Assembly: GCA_019649035.1 (NCBI GenBank)
Contig: BMAT01009857.1
Location: 145,061 to 171,637 of the forward strand
DNA: 26,577 bases
Direction of reading: 5' to 3'
From: Elysia marginata
Taxonomy: Eukaryota; Mollusca; Gastropoda; Plakobranchidae
A model generated the notes under the pieces. It did not search any database, had not been told where the DNA came from, and worked only from the letters and a program-made list of their open reading frames with translations. The position numbers were made by a program, and so were the translations under genes. This document shows, one piece after another, positions 1-10,668 of the stretch (the first letter of the stretch is position 1; every line of letters starts with the position of its first letter).

Positions 1-1464
1 GAAAGAGAGGGGGGGAGTAGACTTGGGGAAACGATATATGCAAGAAGAACGAAACTAAAAAACAACCGCAATAAATTTGATCGATATTTTTCGGCGAAAC
101 AACTTCATAAAAATATCGCCTAAACCGCAAGTTTGTTGAAGAAAAATCATTGCAAACCACTTCATTAATTTTCTATCATCCCAATGACAGGACTAAGGAA
201 TCCGTTTTCAAGTAACTTGCGAGAGTGTTTGGATAGTTTAAGTTACAAGTTAAGTTGCGTAAAGCACTCACATAGAACGATAATTATATCGGTGGAGTTC
301 TGCCAGACTGGTTGTACAACCTCAAATTGTTTGAGGGGGCAGAACTCCTGCCCATATAGGGCCGGAGGCGGACCGGGGAGGGGCGGGGAGAGAGAGGCGG
401 GTGTCTCAGGCTTGATTTCTCCATATATATATATTATATATATGTAAGCTTATCACGATCAGGGAAGCATAGGACTTAGGAGACGATAAGGTACATGTAC
501 GAGATCACCCTAAACAGATCTATGCGAAGTGATGATGTTGGTTTTCGCCCTGTTCGACGTTTTACATTTCTGGATGAGCCCCTAAGTCTGAGACCCTAAA
601 AGCTAACGACTTTTCTCACGCTACACATGCGCATGACTTCCGGCAACGCCCTCTCTCGATCCCCGACTCCTAGCATGGCGGGGGAATCTCCAGATGGGAG
701 CTAGACGTCTGCTGCGCTATGAAGTCGGCACTGTTCCAGACGTGGCCACACACGGTTTCCAGTAACACTGTAAGGGTTTGTCTATCTAAGGGCCTCGTGA
801 GTCAGGAGTTAAGTCTGATCTGAGTGATCTCACATTGTGTCGGGGATTCTTTCTAGCCGTTACTGTCTGGTCCGGGATGCTTGACATGGGGCAACGGGAA
901 GTCTGCCACGTCTGGCTTTGTAACATGCCGGAACCAGCAGGGACATAATAATAAGGAAACTCTCGCGCGCCCTCTGCCTCTGCTCGTCAAAGACTCGACT
1001 TGTTAAGGGTCAACACATGTTGACTTTCATTTATAAATGTCAATCATATTCTCGAACATTGTTCAATAAATCTGAACAATCTATAAAATTAATGTCGTCC
1101 GGGAGAAAGCTAAAAGATCTTTTCTGTTTCCAGGTTGCCATTGTTAAAGATTCTGTTTGCTCCATCCCAGCCGATATTAATTTTTGTGCGGTTTACAAAT
1201 TTCACACACCAACTGCCCCTTTAGCTAAAATTCAAAAACGCTAATTAAATTACAGAACCTAGATTCCTTACTAATAACTCAGAAAGGAAAACTACACCCT
1301 TCTGTCTCTATATTAAAAAAAAACCCCAAAAAACAATACCATGATAAAAACTGATCCTACAGATGAAAGGAAGCCATAGTTTTAGACTGTTGGTTGTAAT
1401 GTTAGTGGCATTTAATGCCGAATGACAACGGACAACTATTTTCAGTCTGACTAAATGCACACAG

Positions 1465-1467
<3 letters not shown>

Positions 1468-1507
<40 letters not shown>
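1468..1507. repeat. (TA)n microsatellite
   Basis: About 20 uninterrupted TA dinucleotides, preceded by ACAGCTG. Located inside the presumptive CHSY intron. Confidence 0.95.
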
Positions 1508-1508
<1 letters not shown>

Positions 1509-1830
1509 GTATTTTTGGGAACATTTTAGTTTTTACTTAACATTTATCGCAAAGCATAACGAAGTAATTTCACAACATAAAACAGCATGGATAACACACA
1601 AGTGGCGCGACATTCTGAAACAGACCTATAAGAAAACAGCGATTGGACACTCTTTAAAATATGATTCGCACTGACAGGGTTGATTGGCGATTTGGCTCGG
1701 CAAACCCTTAGCCACAATACATGTAATCGTGTTACACGCTCTTTGACACCAAAGAACAAAACAAAAAAAAAAACAAATAAAAAAAAACACAAAAAAACCC
1801 AGCGAATGTAAAGAGAAATAAAGAGAGGTG

Positions 1831-1833
<3 letters not shown>

Positions 1834-1888
<55 letters not shown>
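1834..1888. repeat. (AG)n microsatellite
   Basis: About 27 uninterrupted AG units. On the minus strand this reads as a CT-rich tract, but no AG acceptor plus recognisable exon follows it, so it is treated as a simple repeat only. Confidence 0.95.
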
Positions 1889-1893
<5 letters not shown>

Positions 1894-2179
1894 GAGCGAG
1901 GTCAATTGAAAGAAACGTTTCATTTAGCCATAGAACATTGTGGCGTATAATCTGCGAAGTTTGCAGAAAAAAATTCTGTCTACCACATAGTCACCGATGA
2001 ACTTACACTTTAAAAGTTAAAGCAGGTCGAATTATACACTCAGAAAAACAAGGTTCCCGTGCCCTGCGTACAGAAGCGTTAAAAAGATTATTATACAACT
2101 AATGAAATTCCTACCATGAAAACCCTAACAAGACACACCTTTTTATTAAACAACAAGAAAATACAAAACCTGAACTCAC

Positions 2180-3133
2180 CTCATAAGACCAGGTGCACTG
2201 GATGCCTGCAAACTTGCGCACACAGCGCCCTATTTCCACATCCTCGTGCGAGGTGTACAGATTCCGGAGACAGAAGCTGATGTGAGGCGCCATGCGCCGC
2301 AAGGTCTCTCGGCTGAAGATCATCCCTGGGCCACCCATACAAAAGTTTTCGTCTGGCGCTAGCGATAGTTTGCCCAGCTCCTCCGCTTTGCCCGTGCCCG
2401 CCTGGCCGATGAACAGCGCCTGGGAACTGTTGATGCCGCGCAGGAAAGCGTCCAGTTTGTCCCCCTTGATGAAAACATCGTCGTCCGCCCGCATGAACCA
2501 CTCAAACTTGTCGAGGTAGTGGTCGTGCATGTATTTGAGCATCATGAAGGATTTCTTTTGGGGAGGATAGCGATCGTCCACGTTGGGCAGCGCCACAACA
2601 GGCACGTCGTGGCCTGACCTGGAGCCCTCGCTGGAGAAAAACATCACCCTCCCGTTGATGGTCCGCGCCCAGGTGCGGTGCGACGCGAGCCCTCGGTTGT
2701 CGATGAACTTCTTGGCGGTCATGATCCCGACAAAGATAAAGTTATCCTTCTGGTAATGCGAGGATGACAGCGAGGAGGCTCTTGCCTGGCCTGCGACAAC
2801 GCCAACGTTGGATGCGATGTTTGAGTTATCCACTTTCCCAGGGAGCAGCGAGCGGTGGGCGGAGCCGAGGGCACTAATCCGTATTTCCGTGCAGCACACG
2901 CCTTTCATGCCGCATCGCGAGGACACGCCCACTTTGCACCAATTGACCACCATCATGCCGAGGATGAACCCCAGCAGACCGGCCAGCAGAGTGGTCACAC
3001 ATCCCCGCACGGTAGGGCCAGTTGGACGTCTGAGCCCTAAACTCCCCCCTTCACCCCCTGACCTGCCCAAAAGACCCCCACTGGAAGAGCTAGTGTGCCT
3101 GCAGACGCCATTCATCTGCACCTTGTGCGGCAT
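2180..3133 (-). CDS. CHSY1: Chondroitin sulfate synthase (CHSY1/CHSY3 family), first coding exon, partial gene
   Basis: This type II Golgi membrane glycosyltransferase family polymerises the chondroitin backbone by adding GlcUA and GalNAc alternately. The exon encodes 318 residues. It starts at the first ATG (3133) after an in-frame TAA about 60 bases upstream. A 44-residue Ser/Gly-rich tail precedes one hydrophobic segment at about residues 45-64, followed by a luminal stem. From about residue 131 (NFIFVGIMTAKKF) the sequence matches the N-terminal beta-1,3-GlcUA-transferase-like (Fringe/Galactosyl_T) domain. Diagnostic stretches are PPQKKSFMMLKYMHDHYLDK, RADDDV with the metal-binding DDD at 217-219, ENFCMGGPGMIFSRE and HEDVEIGRCVR. 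The exon ends after WSYE at 2180, followed by the donor GTGAGT (2179-2174), in phase 0. Vertebrate CHSY1 continues here with MQQLF. The second (GalNAc-transferase) domain must lie off the left edge. The common ancestor of CHSY1 and CHSY3 is possible; the symbol denotes the family. Confidence 0.95.
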
Positions 3134-4991
3134 GATATACACAGCATAAGACACGCTAATGGCTTCTTCAGCCTCCTTTACAAAATATTACAGCACATTG
3201 ATTCTACCTCCGTCTGTATACGGTAATGAACACCACTACCAAGTTCATGTACTACAAGCATAAAATAAATATACAACAAATAGATTTAAAGGGATAGAAT
3301 CCCTTAGGGAATAGGTGTGATTAGCGCTATAGTATAAGAATTAGAAATTGGGGTAGTAGTAGTACAGAGTCTAAAATAATTGGACTCTCAAAAAATTATT
3401 TGTTTGAATTTATTAGCATCTCAGCTAATGAAAGTTTGTAATACCATCACACGAAAAGAACGAAACGTTATCCCTCTTCAAGTTTTCGATACGGTTATCG
3501 AGTTAACAGCTAAGATTAGAACTGTAGACCATTTCTAACGCACTTCCATTTCCAGGCGAACTACTCAATTTCTAAACCAGGCCTGGCGAAAAAAGCAACT
3601 GATCATCCCAGATGGCGGATCCAGAGTGTTTCGGTTACTTTGCCTAGTCATGTTAGGGATTAACGAAGCAGATAATTGAGACCCACTATTTAATAGTTTT
3701 TAAACCGTTTCGAAGTGAACTCGTCAATCATTGAGGCTTACTCTTGAACGCGAGGACGTTATAAGGGCGATAAAAGAATTTCCCCAAGTCACTGTAGGCC
3801 TACACACCTCTTGGTACTCGTACAGGGTCTGGGCGGATTGCTTGGGTAGACAGAGCAGCTGTAGCTTTCTCGGTGAACAAACTGCACACACTCTACGATA
3901 CCAACTACTGGAATCAAACACTCCTCAGATCAAGGATATACTTTGTTTTATCGTTTTTTGGTACTGGGTCATGCAGTGCACCGGAAGTTTGAGCCAAAAT
4001 AGCCGCTACTAGTACTACAATATTCGGCGATCTTTCTCTATAAGTCCCAGCGATGACGTGTAGTTTTGCTTAGTAGAAGTACAAGCTGTGACAACTGCTA
4101 TAGGCACACAGATGAGAAAATGTAAACGCTTAGTTTGTTCCTTTTTCTCCCTCTAGTTAAATCCATGACTTGGTACTCGTCGTGACTAAATTTCGTTTGC
4201 GGAAAAAGAAGTCCATGTTGTCCTAGTTACGAGCGACCGGGCGATGAACACCAAGTTCTGGTAATAAAAAGAAAAGAGATTATATAATAATTTAAAGCAT
4301 TAACGAAATTTTTGATTGACATATATATTGAGATAATAAATCGCCTATCTTTCTCTTTTCTTTGAATAAAAAAAAAAAATTCTGGGCAAAGCGAAAAAAA
4401 AAGCAAGGACCGGACAGGAGAATTGGCAGGTAGATGATAATTATGTTTATATTGACTTCAGCAATACGCCCCAAAGAACATGTAACGCAGCCAATATTTG
4501 AATTTTTAACCATTTGCAGAGGGGATAATAATTTCATTGAATTTTAGAATTTTGAGCATTTAGCCCAGACCACGTCTCTGTTTAGGACCAGTCTTTTACA
4601 CGACCATAACATATAGTGGATGAGACAATTATCATAATCATATGATACAAAAGTTCTTAGTCTTTGATGATCGGATGTCTAGATATTTATATCGAGCCTA
4701 TATGTACTTGTAATAAATGCAACCTTGTCAGAAACAACCATTACGTGCCTTTTTATGATATGATTATATACGTGCCTTTGAAGTTTTCCGTACTTGCCTG
4801 AAGAAAAAAGAACCAAAACAAACAACTACAACAACAACCGTTCAAGCTTTGCAAAGAAATTAATTAAACAGAAAGACTAAAATTTGATTTAAGCTAGGCA
4901 AACGAACCACCACCACAACTAAGCCTATTACTACTACTAGAATCTAGTACTACTACTACTACTACTACTACTACTAGCACTATTACTACTG

Positions 4992-5029
<38 letters not shown>

Positions 5030-5087
5030 GGTACAACAACTACTACTACTAGTAGTACAACAACTACTACTACTACTACTGCTACTG

Positions 5088-5123
<36 letters not shown>

Positions 5124-5339
5124 GTACGTCTACTTCCACTTTAAATAAATGTACCATAATTATTAAAACTATCGCTACTGATAATAAGACTGCTAAAACT
5201 TCTAGTTCTACTACTACTACTACTACTACTGGTACAACAACAACAACAACTACTACTACTACTACTAGCACTATTACTACTGCTACTACTACTACCACTA
5301 CTGATACTACTACCACTACTACTACAACTACTGCTACTG

Positions 5340-5425
<86 letters not shown>

Positions 5426-6911
5426 GCAGGATTTGCACACTGGGGTGCCACTATTGATTATTGTAAATTACACCTCATTATCCTTTGTTTCGCCAGTAAT
5501 TATAATTAAAAATAATGCATCTCATTGCTCAGGGCCCTTGTTTCTAAAAAAATAGAGACTTTGTTACAATAAAATTTAAGCTTAGAATAGGATGGTACAT
5601 GTACCCCTATTGTGTAGAAACCCTTCGCAAAACTGTCCTGATTACCTTCATTTCGACAAGGCCAAATGGATGGAATCGAGCCAACAATTAGTAGGCCTGC
5701 TAGATAACATCTATAGAGATTTAGATATATATATATATATACTTGATGGTACCTCTACTGCCGATGCAAATAAAAACAAAACGTCAGAAGACAATTCACA
5801 TCAAAATGGTATAAGACCACTTAGATAAAGACTGAGCGCAGGAAATTCAGTGATCTAAATAAATACAAAACAACAAACAACAACGCAGCTTCAGAATGAA
5901 GATTTTTTACGTTATTGGCTAGGCTAATTCTACCTAATTCTAGATTAGATCTAAAAGTTTAGGGCAAGACAAACATAAAATGTGAACACCTTTGGGTTTT
6001 TTTTCCTACCATGAAACTACGGACTTGAAAAACTTCGTTCAAGGAATAGGTCTATTTAGATCCAACAAGTTGTTGAAGATCATTAAATAAGGAATTCTGT
6101 ATTTAAAACACGATACATAAGAAATAACACACTGTATCCTCGTGAATTTGACGCCCTCAACACACCTCGGCGGATTGCACAGCAAGGACCAGTCGCAGCT
6201 AATAACATTGAAAGCAGTAAGTCCCACAGACCTACTTGCTTAGCCTATCCGAGTGCCGAGTGCGTTCCCTCTTGCCTTGCCAACAACTGTGAAGTGTGAA
6301 GACGGTGAACTGCGGTGCTTCCTCGTAGTGCGCTAGGCCAGTCTGCTAGTCTCAGATCTCGTTCACCAAGTTTGTTAGAATGTAGGCCTAACTTTTCTAC
6401 GTGACCGTGGGCTGTGCATGCCAAATTTTTATTTACTTTTCGACATTTGGCCTGCAGTAAGTTTCTTAATTACTTGACTTTTCTAAACTCGTTGAATAAA
6501 CACACTGTAGGCCTAGCCTAAATCTAGACTAAAAAACACTTGCTAAAATTTTATCACGCCAAACGATAAAATGGAGAAATATTAAAGAACTTATGCCTCA
6601 CGCTATGGACACAAACTTTTGAATTTTGGCACACCACTCTGAAAAAGATCGAAATTTGCGAGCTATTAATTTTTATTACAGAACTTGAATTGTTTGAAAA
6701 CTATGATTTTTGTAAAAACTATATCTTCCTGACTTTTACAATGAACTAATTTAATGAGAATTTGATTTTTTACACTGAGTTAGTTTGAAACGTGCTTCAA
6801 AATTTAGCAAAGTTCTGCCCCACTCATGCAAACCATGTTGCCACCGCCAAGAGCCAAATAGCGATATTGCCGATTTGGGTTTAAAATTCGGCAATGTAAT
6901 AGTCGGACCAA
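3134..6911. other. Intergenic gap between divergent CHSY and RPRD2 genes
   Basis: The two genes point away from each other, so the promoters of both should lie here or near its edges. The CHSY 5' UTR must begin somewhere above 3133 on the minus strand, but no TATA box or convincing initiator could be assigned. Apart from the ACT-triplet array (4928-5425) and a short (AT)n run near 5724-5741, I see no gene, no family-like ORF and no paired inverted repeats. Confidence 0.6.
4928..5425. repeat. ACT/AGT trinucleotide repeat array with internal duplication
   Basis: Nearly 500 bp of imperfect ACT triplets with GCT, ACA and GGT variants. A non-repeat island at about 5126-5205 interrupts it. The variant block ACTAGCACTATTACTACTGC occurs at 4973 and again at 5264, and GGTACAACAA occurs at 5029 and 5231, showing that part of the array was copied as a block. 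The last roughly 85 bases (about 5340-5425) are nearly pure. The minus-strand poly-Val and poly-Ser readings are by-products of the triplet. Confidence 0.95.
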
Positions 6912-6922
6912 AACATGGCGGC
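6912..6922 (+). promoter_or_regulatory. YY1-type downstream promoter motif
   Basis: AACATGGCGGC matches the YY1 consensus AAnATGGCGGC exactly. In animal TATA-less promoters this motif often sits just downstream of the transcription start and overlaps the first ATG. Here it overlaps the ATG of the upstream ORF and precedes a strong donor by about 85 bases, consistent with a first exon of RPRD2. YY1 use in this organism is inferred. Confidence 0.45.
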
Positions 6923-7006
6923 TAGGTCGACGGTCTGCCGATGTCTTTCATTCACCAGATTCAGTCGATCCACTGTACCAGAGTTGTTACTGACTGCATT
7001 TTAAAG
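6915..7006 (+). other. Candidate RPRD2 non-coding exon 1 with upstream ORF
   Basis: An ATG in strong context (AAACATGG) opens a 29-codon ORF (6915-7004, starting MAARSTVCRC) that stops two bases before the donor AAAG|GTAAGA (exon end 7006). The coding part of RPRD2 begins in an exon whose acceptor is at 10667-10668, so an upstream exon is required if that acceptor is used. This is the best plus-strand donor candidate I found upstream. The true 5' end of the exon is unknown; the start given is the ATG. The peptide resembles nothing I know. It could instead be the start of an unrelated short transcript. Confidence 0.45.
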
Positions 7007-7252
7007 GTAAGAATAGGGCCGCAGATTTGTACCTTTAAATCTCAATGAAATATAAATCTATATTCTGCAGATGAGTCAGAGTAAATGTGGCTTAGAATCT
7101 GGATTTCTAGAGACTAGATCTAGATTCTAAGATCTCGAGCTCTGAAACTCCTCAAGCAGTCAACTCAAAGCTCCCCCTCAGGCTTCTAAAACGGCGAGAA
7201 TATAGATCTAGATTTCTAGATCTAATCTGGATTCTAGATCTATCTAGGGGAT

Positions 7253-7338
7253 AATCCTGGCATTGGCCCGCTGACAGGACTGACAAAATGAAGAGGATGA
7301 TAACCCATTTATAACAACAGCGGGCCGATCCCAGGATT
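7253..7338. repeat. Foldback element, 21-bp imperfect inverted repeat
   Basis: The left arm 7253-7273 (AATCCTGGCATTGGCCCGCT plus G) pairs with the right arm 7318-7338 at 19 of 21 positions, around a 44-base loop. Weaker pairing continues outward through the flanking CTAG-rich DNA. It lies in the presumptive RPRD2 5' intron and could be a tiny MITE or a transcribed hairpin. Confidence 0.8.
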
Positions 7339-7850
7339 TAAAAGCCCTATCTAGATATATAGAGTCTGTATCTAGATCTAGATCTAGATCTATATTCTAG
7401 ACTTAAATTTAGACAAAATTTTCTTTTAAAAGTTGTGCCAGAACGTCACAAGCAGCTACTAATCTAGACTAGCCTTACAATCTAGATCTAGGGCCGTAGT
7501 CACAACACAGTAGTAGGATACGTCTGACATTAGCTTAGTTGCGGAGGAGCTAGACGGTGTTTAAAGTCAGACTTTACGCCGCATGCACAACAGTCCCACA
7601 GGCCCCCTTCTACAAGCTACTTCAGACTTATTAAATCTTAAAGATTAGGCCTATTGTTTTAGTTTTACCCTCGTTAACGGAAGCAAAACCAAGAGCCATT
7701 GCACATGCGCAAAATCAGTTCCTGTTAGTTTTCCCTTTCGTTTCCATGGTTCATCGGCATGGCGCGTGTGCGGTAGACCATGACGCCTAGATCTAACTGC
7801 CAGCCTCATGTCAGTATGATGTTGGCACTTGAAATTCACACCCCTGGCTA

Positions 7851-7992
7851 GAAAGAGCCCGATTTAACATAGACATGCGAAAGAGCCCGACTTAACATAG
7901 ACATGCGAAAGAGCCCGAATTAACATAAACATGCGAAAGAGCCCGATTTAACATCTATAGACATGCGAAAGAGCCCTATTTTACAGACATGG
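7851..7992. repeat. 28-bp direct tandem repeat, about 5 copies
   Basis: The unit begins GAAAGAGCCCGATTTAACAT and ends AGACATGC. Copies start at 7851, 7879, 7907, 7935 and 7967. The first three spacings are exactly 28; the fourth is 32 because of a CTAT insertion. The final copy is degenerate. The copies are contiguous with no unique spacers, so this is a minisatellite. Confidence 0.95.
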
Positions 7993-8770
7993 GAAAATTG
8001 AACTAAAGGGTATCTCGAGCCCATCAACTTTGCCTACAGTTTTATTAGCTGTTGTTGATTCATTTTTCTTTGTTACTTTAATATAGTCTATTCAGGACAT
8101 CGCTGATTATTCTGACTGTTGTTGTTTATTTATCAACTGTTTTTCTCGCAAGATTGTTTAAGGTCGTCGAAGTGGTTGAGGGTTTTTTTTTTTTACCAAG
8201 AAACTAACAGCCCACAGCTTGTTATCAAGCCAATGGGCTTCAATGATTGAGCCGCATCAGTTGCTGTTGCTTATAGCTAATTCGCGCGTTACATGACCTA
8301 TCACAGCCGCGTAAGTTAGTCACTGCTTTACGCACCGACCAGCGCAAGTTGTGTGTTGTGAAATAACAACTAGTGTAACGTCACGACTAAAACAATTTAG
8401 AAGGGCGTCTAAATTTACTACGGAGTTGTCACTATGGCGCCTAGATTCTAGAGTAGATCCAGATCTAGCGCTAAAATAGCCATAGGGGTACTGCTTTTTC
8501 TAGACAACCCTTGAAAATCCTGATATCTTGGCGCTTTTTTGTTTCTTCCCACACCTGTTGTTTTAGCTCTTATACCTGATAGTCCAACTCAAAATATCAT
8601 GCATATTCAAGGATTCCATAGAATCAGATCTAGAAGCTTGAGGTTTCCTAAAAATTTGAAATCTTGAAATTTACCTTGTAACTCGCTTTTATGAATTAGA
8701 GTCTACTTTTGACTTTGTAAGGACCAATTATTCAAGCATTCTAAAGAAGAAAGTGCTTTCACGTAGTCTA

Positions 8771-9445
8771 TATGGCAGGTCTCACAAATATGGGGGTCTG
8801 GAGCAGTTGAAAACTTTGTGTGTTTATTCCTTATTTATTTTCAACTGCTTTGTTTCCATTCTTGTTTAAGTATGACTTAAAAGTTAAAATGTGAATAAAG
8901 TATAGACTGCACAAGCAGGCATTAGTGTGATGTATTATGTAACCGTGACGTTTGCAACTGACATGATTTCCCGATTTTCTTCTAGGTCTAGGACATAGAA
9001 AGCCCTAGGTCTTGTGTTAACATCATTTAAAACAGAACTTGGTGGTTTTCCCAATCGACGGTTTCCTTTTAAGAAAGCAAATGATAGAAAATTGGGGTTA
9101 TTGCCGATGTTGGGTTATGGCAGGTTTCACAAATTTGGGGGACTGGAGCAGTTGAAAACTTTGTGTGTTTATTTCTTATTTATTTACAACTGTTTTGTTT
9201 CCATTTTGTTCATATTACTTAAAATGTGAATAAAGTATCTGCACAAGCAGACATTAGTGTGAATTTGCTAGATAAATATGATTTTGAAACAGTTTTGTTG
9301 TTGTAACCGTCACGTTTGCAACTTAAATGATTTCACGGTTTTCTTCTAGGTCTAGTGTTTACATGGTTGAAAACGAAGCTTTGTGGTTTTTTCCTGATTG
9401 GTAGTTTCCTTAAGAAAGCAAGTGACGGAAAATTGCCAATGTGTT
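8771..9445. repeat. 345-bp tandem duplication, two copies
   Basis: Copy 1 runs from about 8771 to 9112 and copy 2 from about 9116 to 9445. They share TATGGCAGGT, GGAGCAGTTGAAAACTTTGT, AAAATGTGAATAAAGTAT, the ACAAGCAG.CATTAGTGTGA block, GATTTC.CG.TTTTCTTCTA and a TTAAGAAAGCAA segment near the end. The copies differ by scattered substitutions and small indels, so the duplication is not very recent. No coding potential is apparent; the ORF at 9014-9229 crosses the copy junction and is not protein-like. Confidence 0.9.
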
Positions 9446-10668
9446 ATTTAAAAGTGTATAAGGAAGTCTCTAAAATTGCCGTGTGTTCTGACCGTGATGT
9501 CAGTCGATAAAATCTTGGTCTAGCCGGAGGTCAAGTTTATTGATTTTTACAGGTTTATGAAGGAAATTCGCCCTTCAAACTTCGTTTCGCATCAAAACAA
9601 GGCATAATCTAGACTCCCGTGGTCTAACCGCGATTAATAATGCGGTAATTTTTAAGTGCAAGCAAAGAAAATATCTGCAGTCATTTGTAATTACCTAACA
9701 ACTGAGTGATATGGCCAAATGCTCAGTGACGCTGACACTAGTGACAGACATTATGAATATTATAGTAAAGTGCTCTATTATAGGTTATCAGTACATTTAT
9801 TAAAGAAAAGAAATGCTCTCTCTCTGTCTCTATGCATTTTCTCTCTTTTGTCACAACGAGCAAGAAATACATGCCTTCCTCCCAACAAAACGTTCCATCC
9901 TACAATGTAACCTTCATTCAATTAAAAGATTTGGTGAGAATAATGTCTTGATTCTAACTTCATTAGTTTAGAATATTTTACGGCTTGGGGAAAGAAGCAA
10001 TTTACTAATTTTTTGTTGCCTTTGAACACTCCTAGTCTTGGCCTGTGGAGTAAAAAATCAAAATATTTTCTTGCTGGTGGGTGTCATCTTTCAAGATCTT
10101 TGCTGATCTTGCGGACATTCTTTCTTCGTATAAACATGCAAGAGACAGCAGATTCACACCAATTAAGTTTTGTGGTTTATGACAATTGAGTTGAATCTTT
10201 TAATGTCTTTTTTTTGCTGTACTACCAAACAAAACAATAATCAAGTGAGTTAAGATACTCTCCACAATGGCTCTGTCAAAATCAATGAGTTTTACCCATT
10301 TGACCCCAATAAACCTAAGTTTTTTTAAAAAGTATATACGCTGTCTGGCCTTTTGAATGTATTGTTGATATTTTATTCCCAGCGTAATGTGAGTAATGTG
10401 ATAGACAGAATGATTTTCAGGAATTTGAATGAATTAACTTGTTCAACTGTGTTCCCTGCTATTACCAATGGGGGTGGTGGCACCTCGCCCCATAGAAAGT
10501 CAATGACCTTTAGGAGTTTGACACAGTTAGTTTTAAATTATTTTCCCTTCACCATTTAAAGGTTGAGTCAATCTGTCTTAGAAAATTATTTTCATTGATG
10601 TTATCACCCAATCCCGTCTTAGTGGTGTAATGAAATCTTTAAAATTTAACTGTTTATCTTTGTTCCAG

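Larger units (their letters stand above)
1..2179 (-). other. Chondroitin synthase intron 1 (partial)
   Basis: The next CHSY exon should resume with residues like MQQLF on the minus strand, but no such reading is visible here, so this stretch is taken as intron. It contains a (TA)n tract, a (GA)n tract and a relatively GC-rich unique-looking stretch at about 590-1000. I see no gene, splice pair or tRNA in it. The small ORFs at 184-447 and 1017-1244 resemble nothing I know. Confidence 0.7.
7007..10668 (+). other. Presumptive RPRD2 5'-UTR intron
   Basis: This stretch runs from the donor at 7007 to the acceptor TTTATCTTTGTTCCAG ending at 10668. It holds dense TCTAGATC strings (7086-7250, 7360-7500), a foldback (7253-7338), a 28-bp tandem repeat (7851-7992) and a 345-bp tandem duplication (8771-9445). 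No coding exon is recognised in it. Confidence 0.5.

Noticed and set aside
529..591. C/D-box snoRNA-like pattern (GTGATGA ... GGATGAG ... CTGA)
   Set aside because: The bases outside the C and D boxes do not pair into a terminal stem, and the spacing and boxes could occur by chance.
2292..3149. Plus-strand ORFs opposite the CHSY exon (2292-2519, 2808-3149, 2855-3040)
   Set aside because: They are shadows of the strongly conserved minus-strand glycosyltransferase coding sequence in a GC-rich exon.
3613..3625. ATGGCGGATCC near 3613 as a third end of the TGGCGGATTCCAT element
   Set aside because: Only the first eight or nine bases agree, and no inverted partner is found nearby.
4894..5451. Minus-strand ORF of almost only valine and an overlapping poly-serine ORF
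   Set aside because: They are translations of the ACT triplet array in two frames; no start context, splice signal or domain supports a protein.
7651..7839. Minus-strand 62-codon ORF and the nearby GCACATGCGCAAA (NRF-1-like) string as a gene start
   Set aside because: No known domain, no supporting splice site, and the motif is a partial match that also occurs by chance elsewhere in the window.
7851..7992. Regular 28-bp repeats as a CRISPR array
   Set aside because: The copies are contiguous without unique spacers, and the host is a eukaryote.
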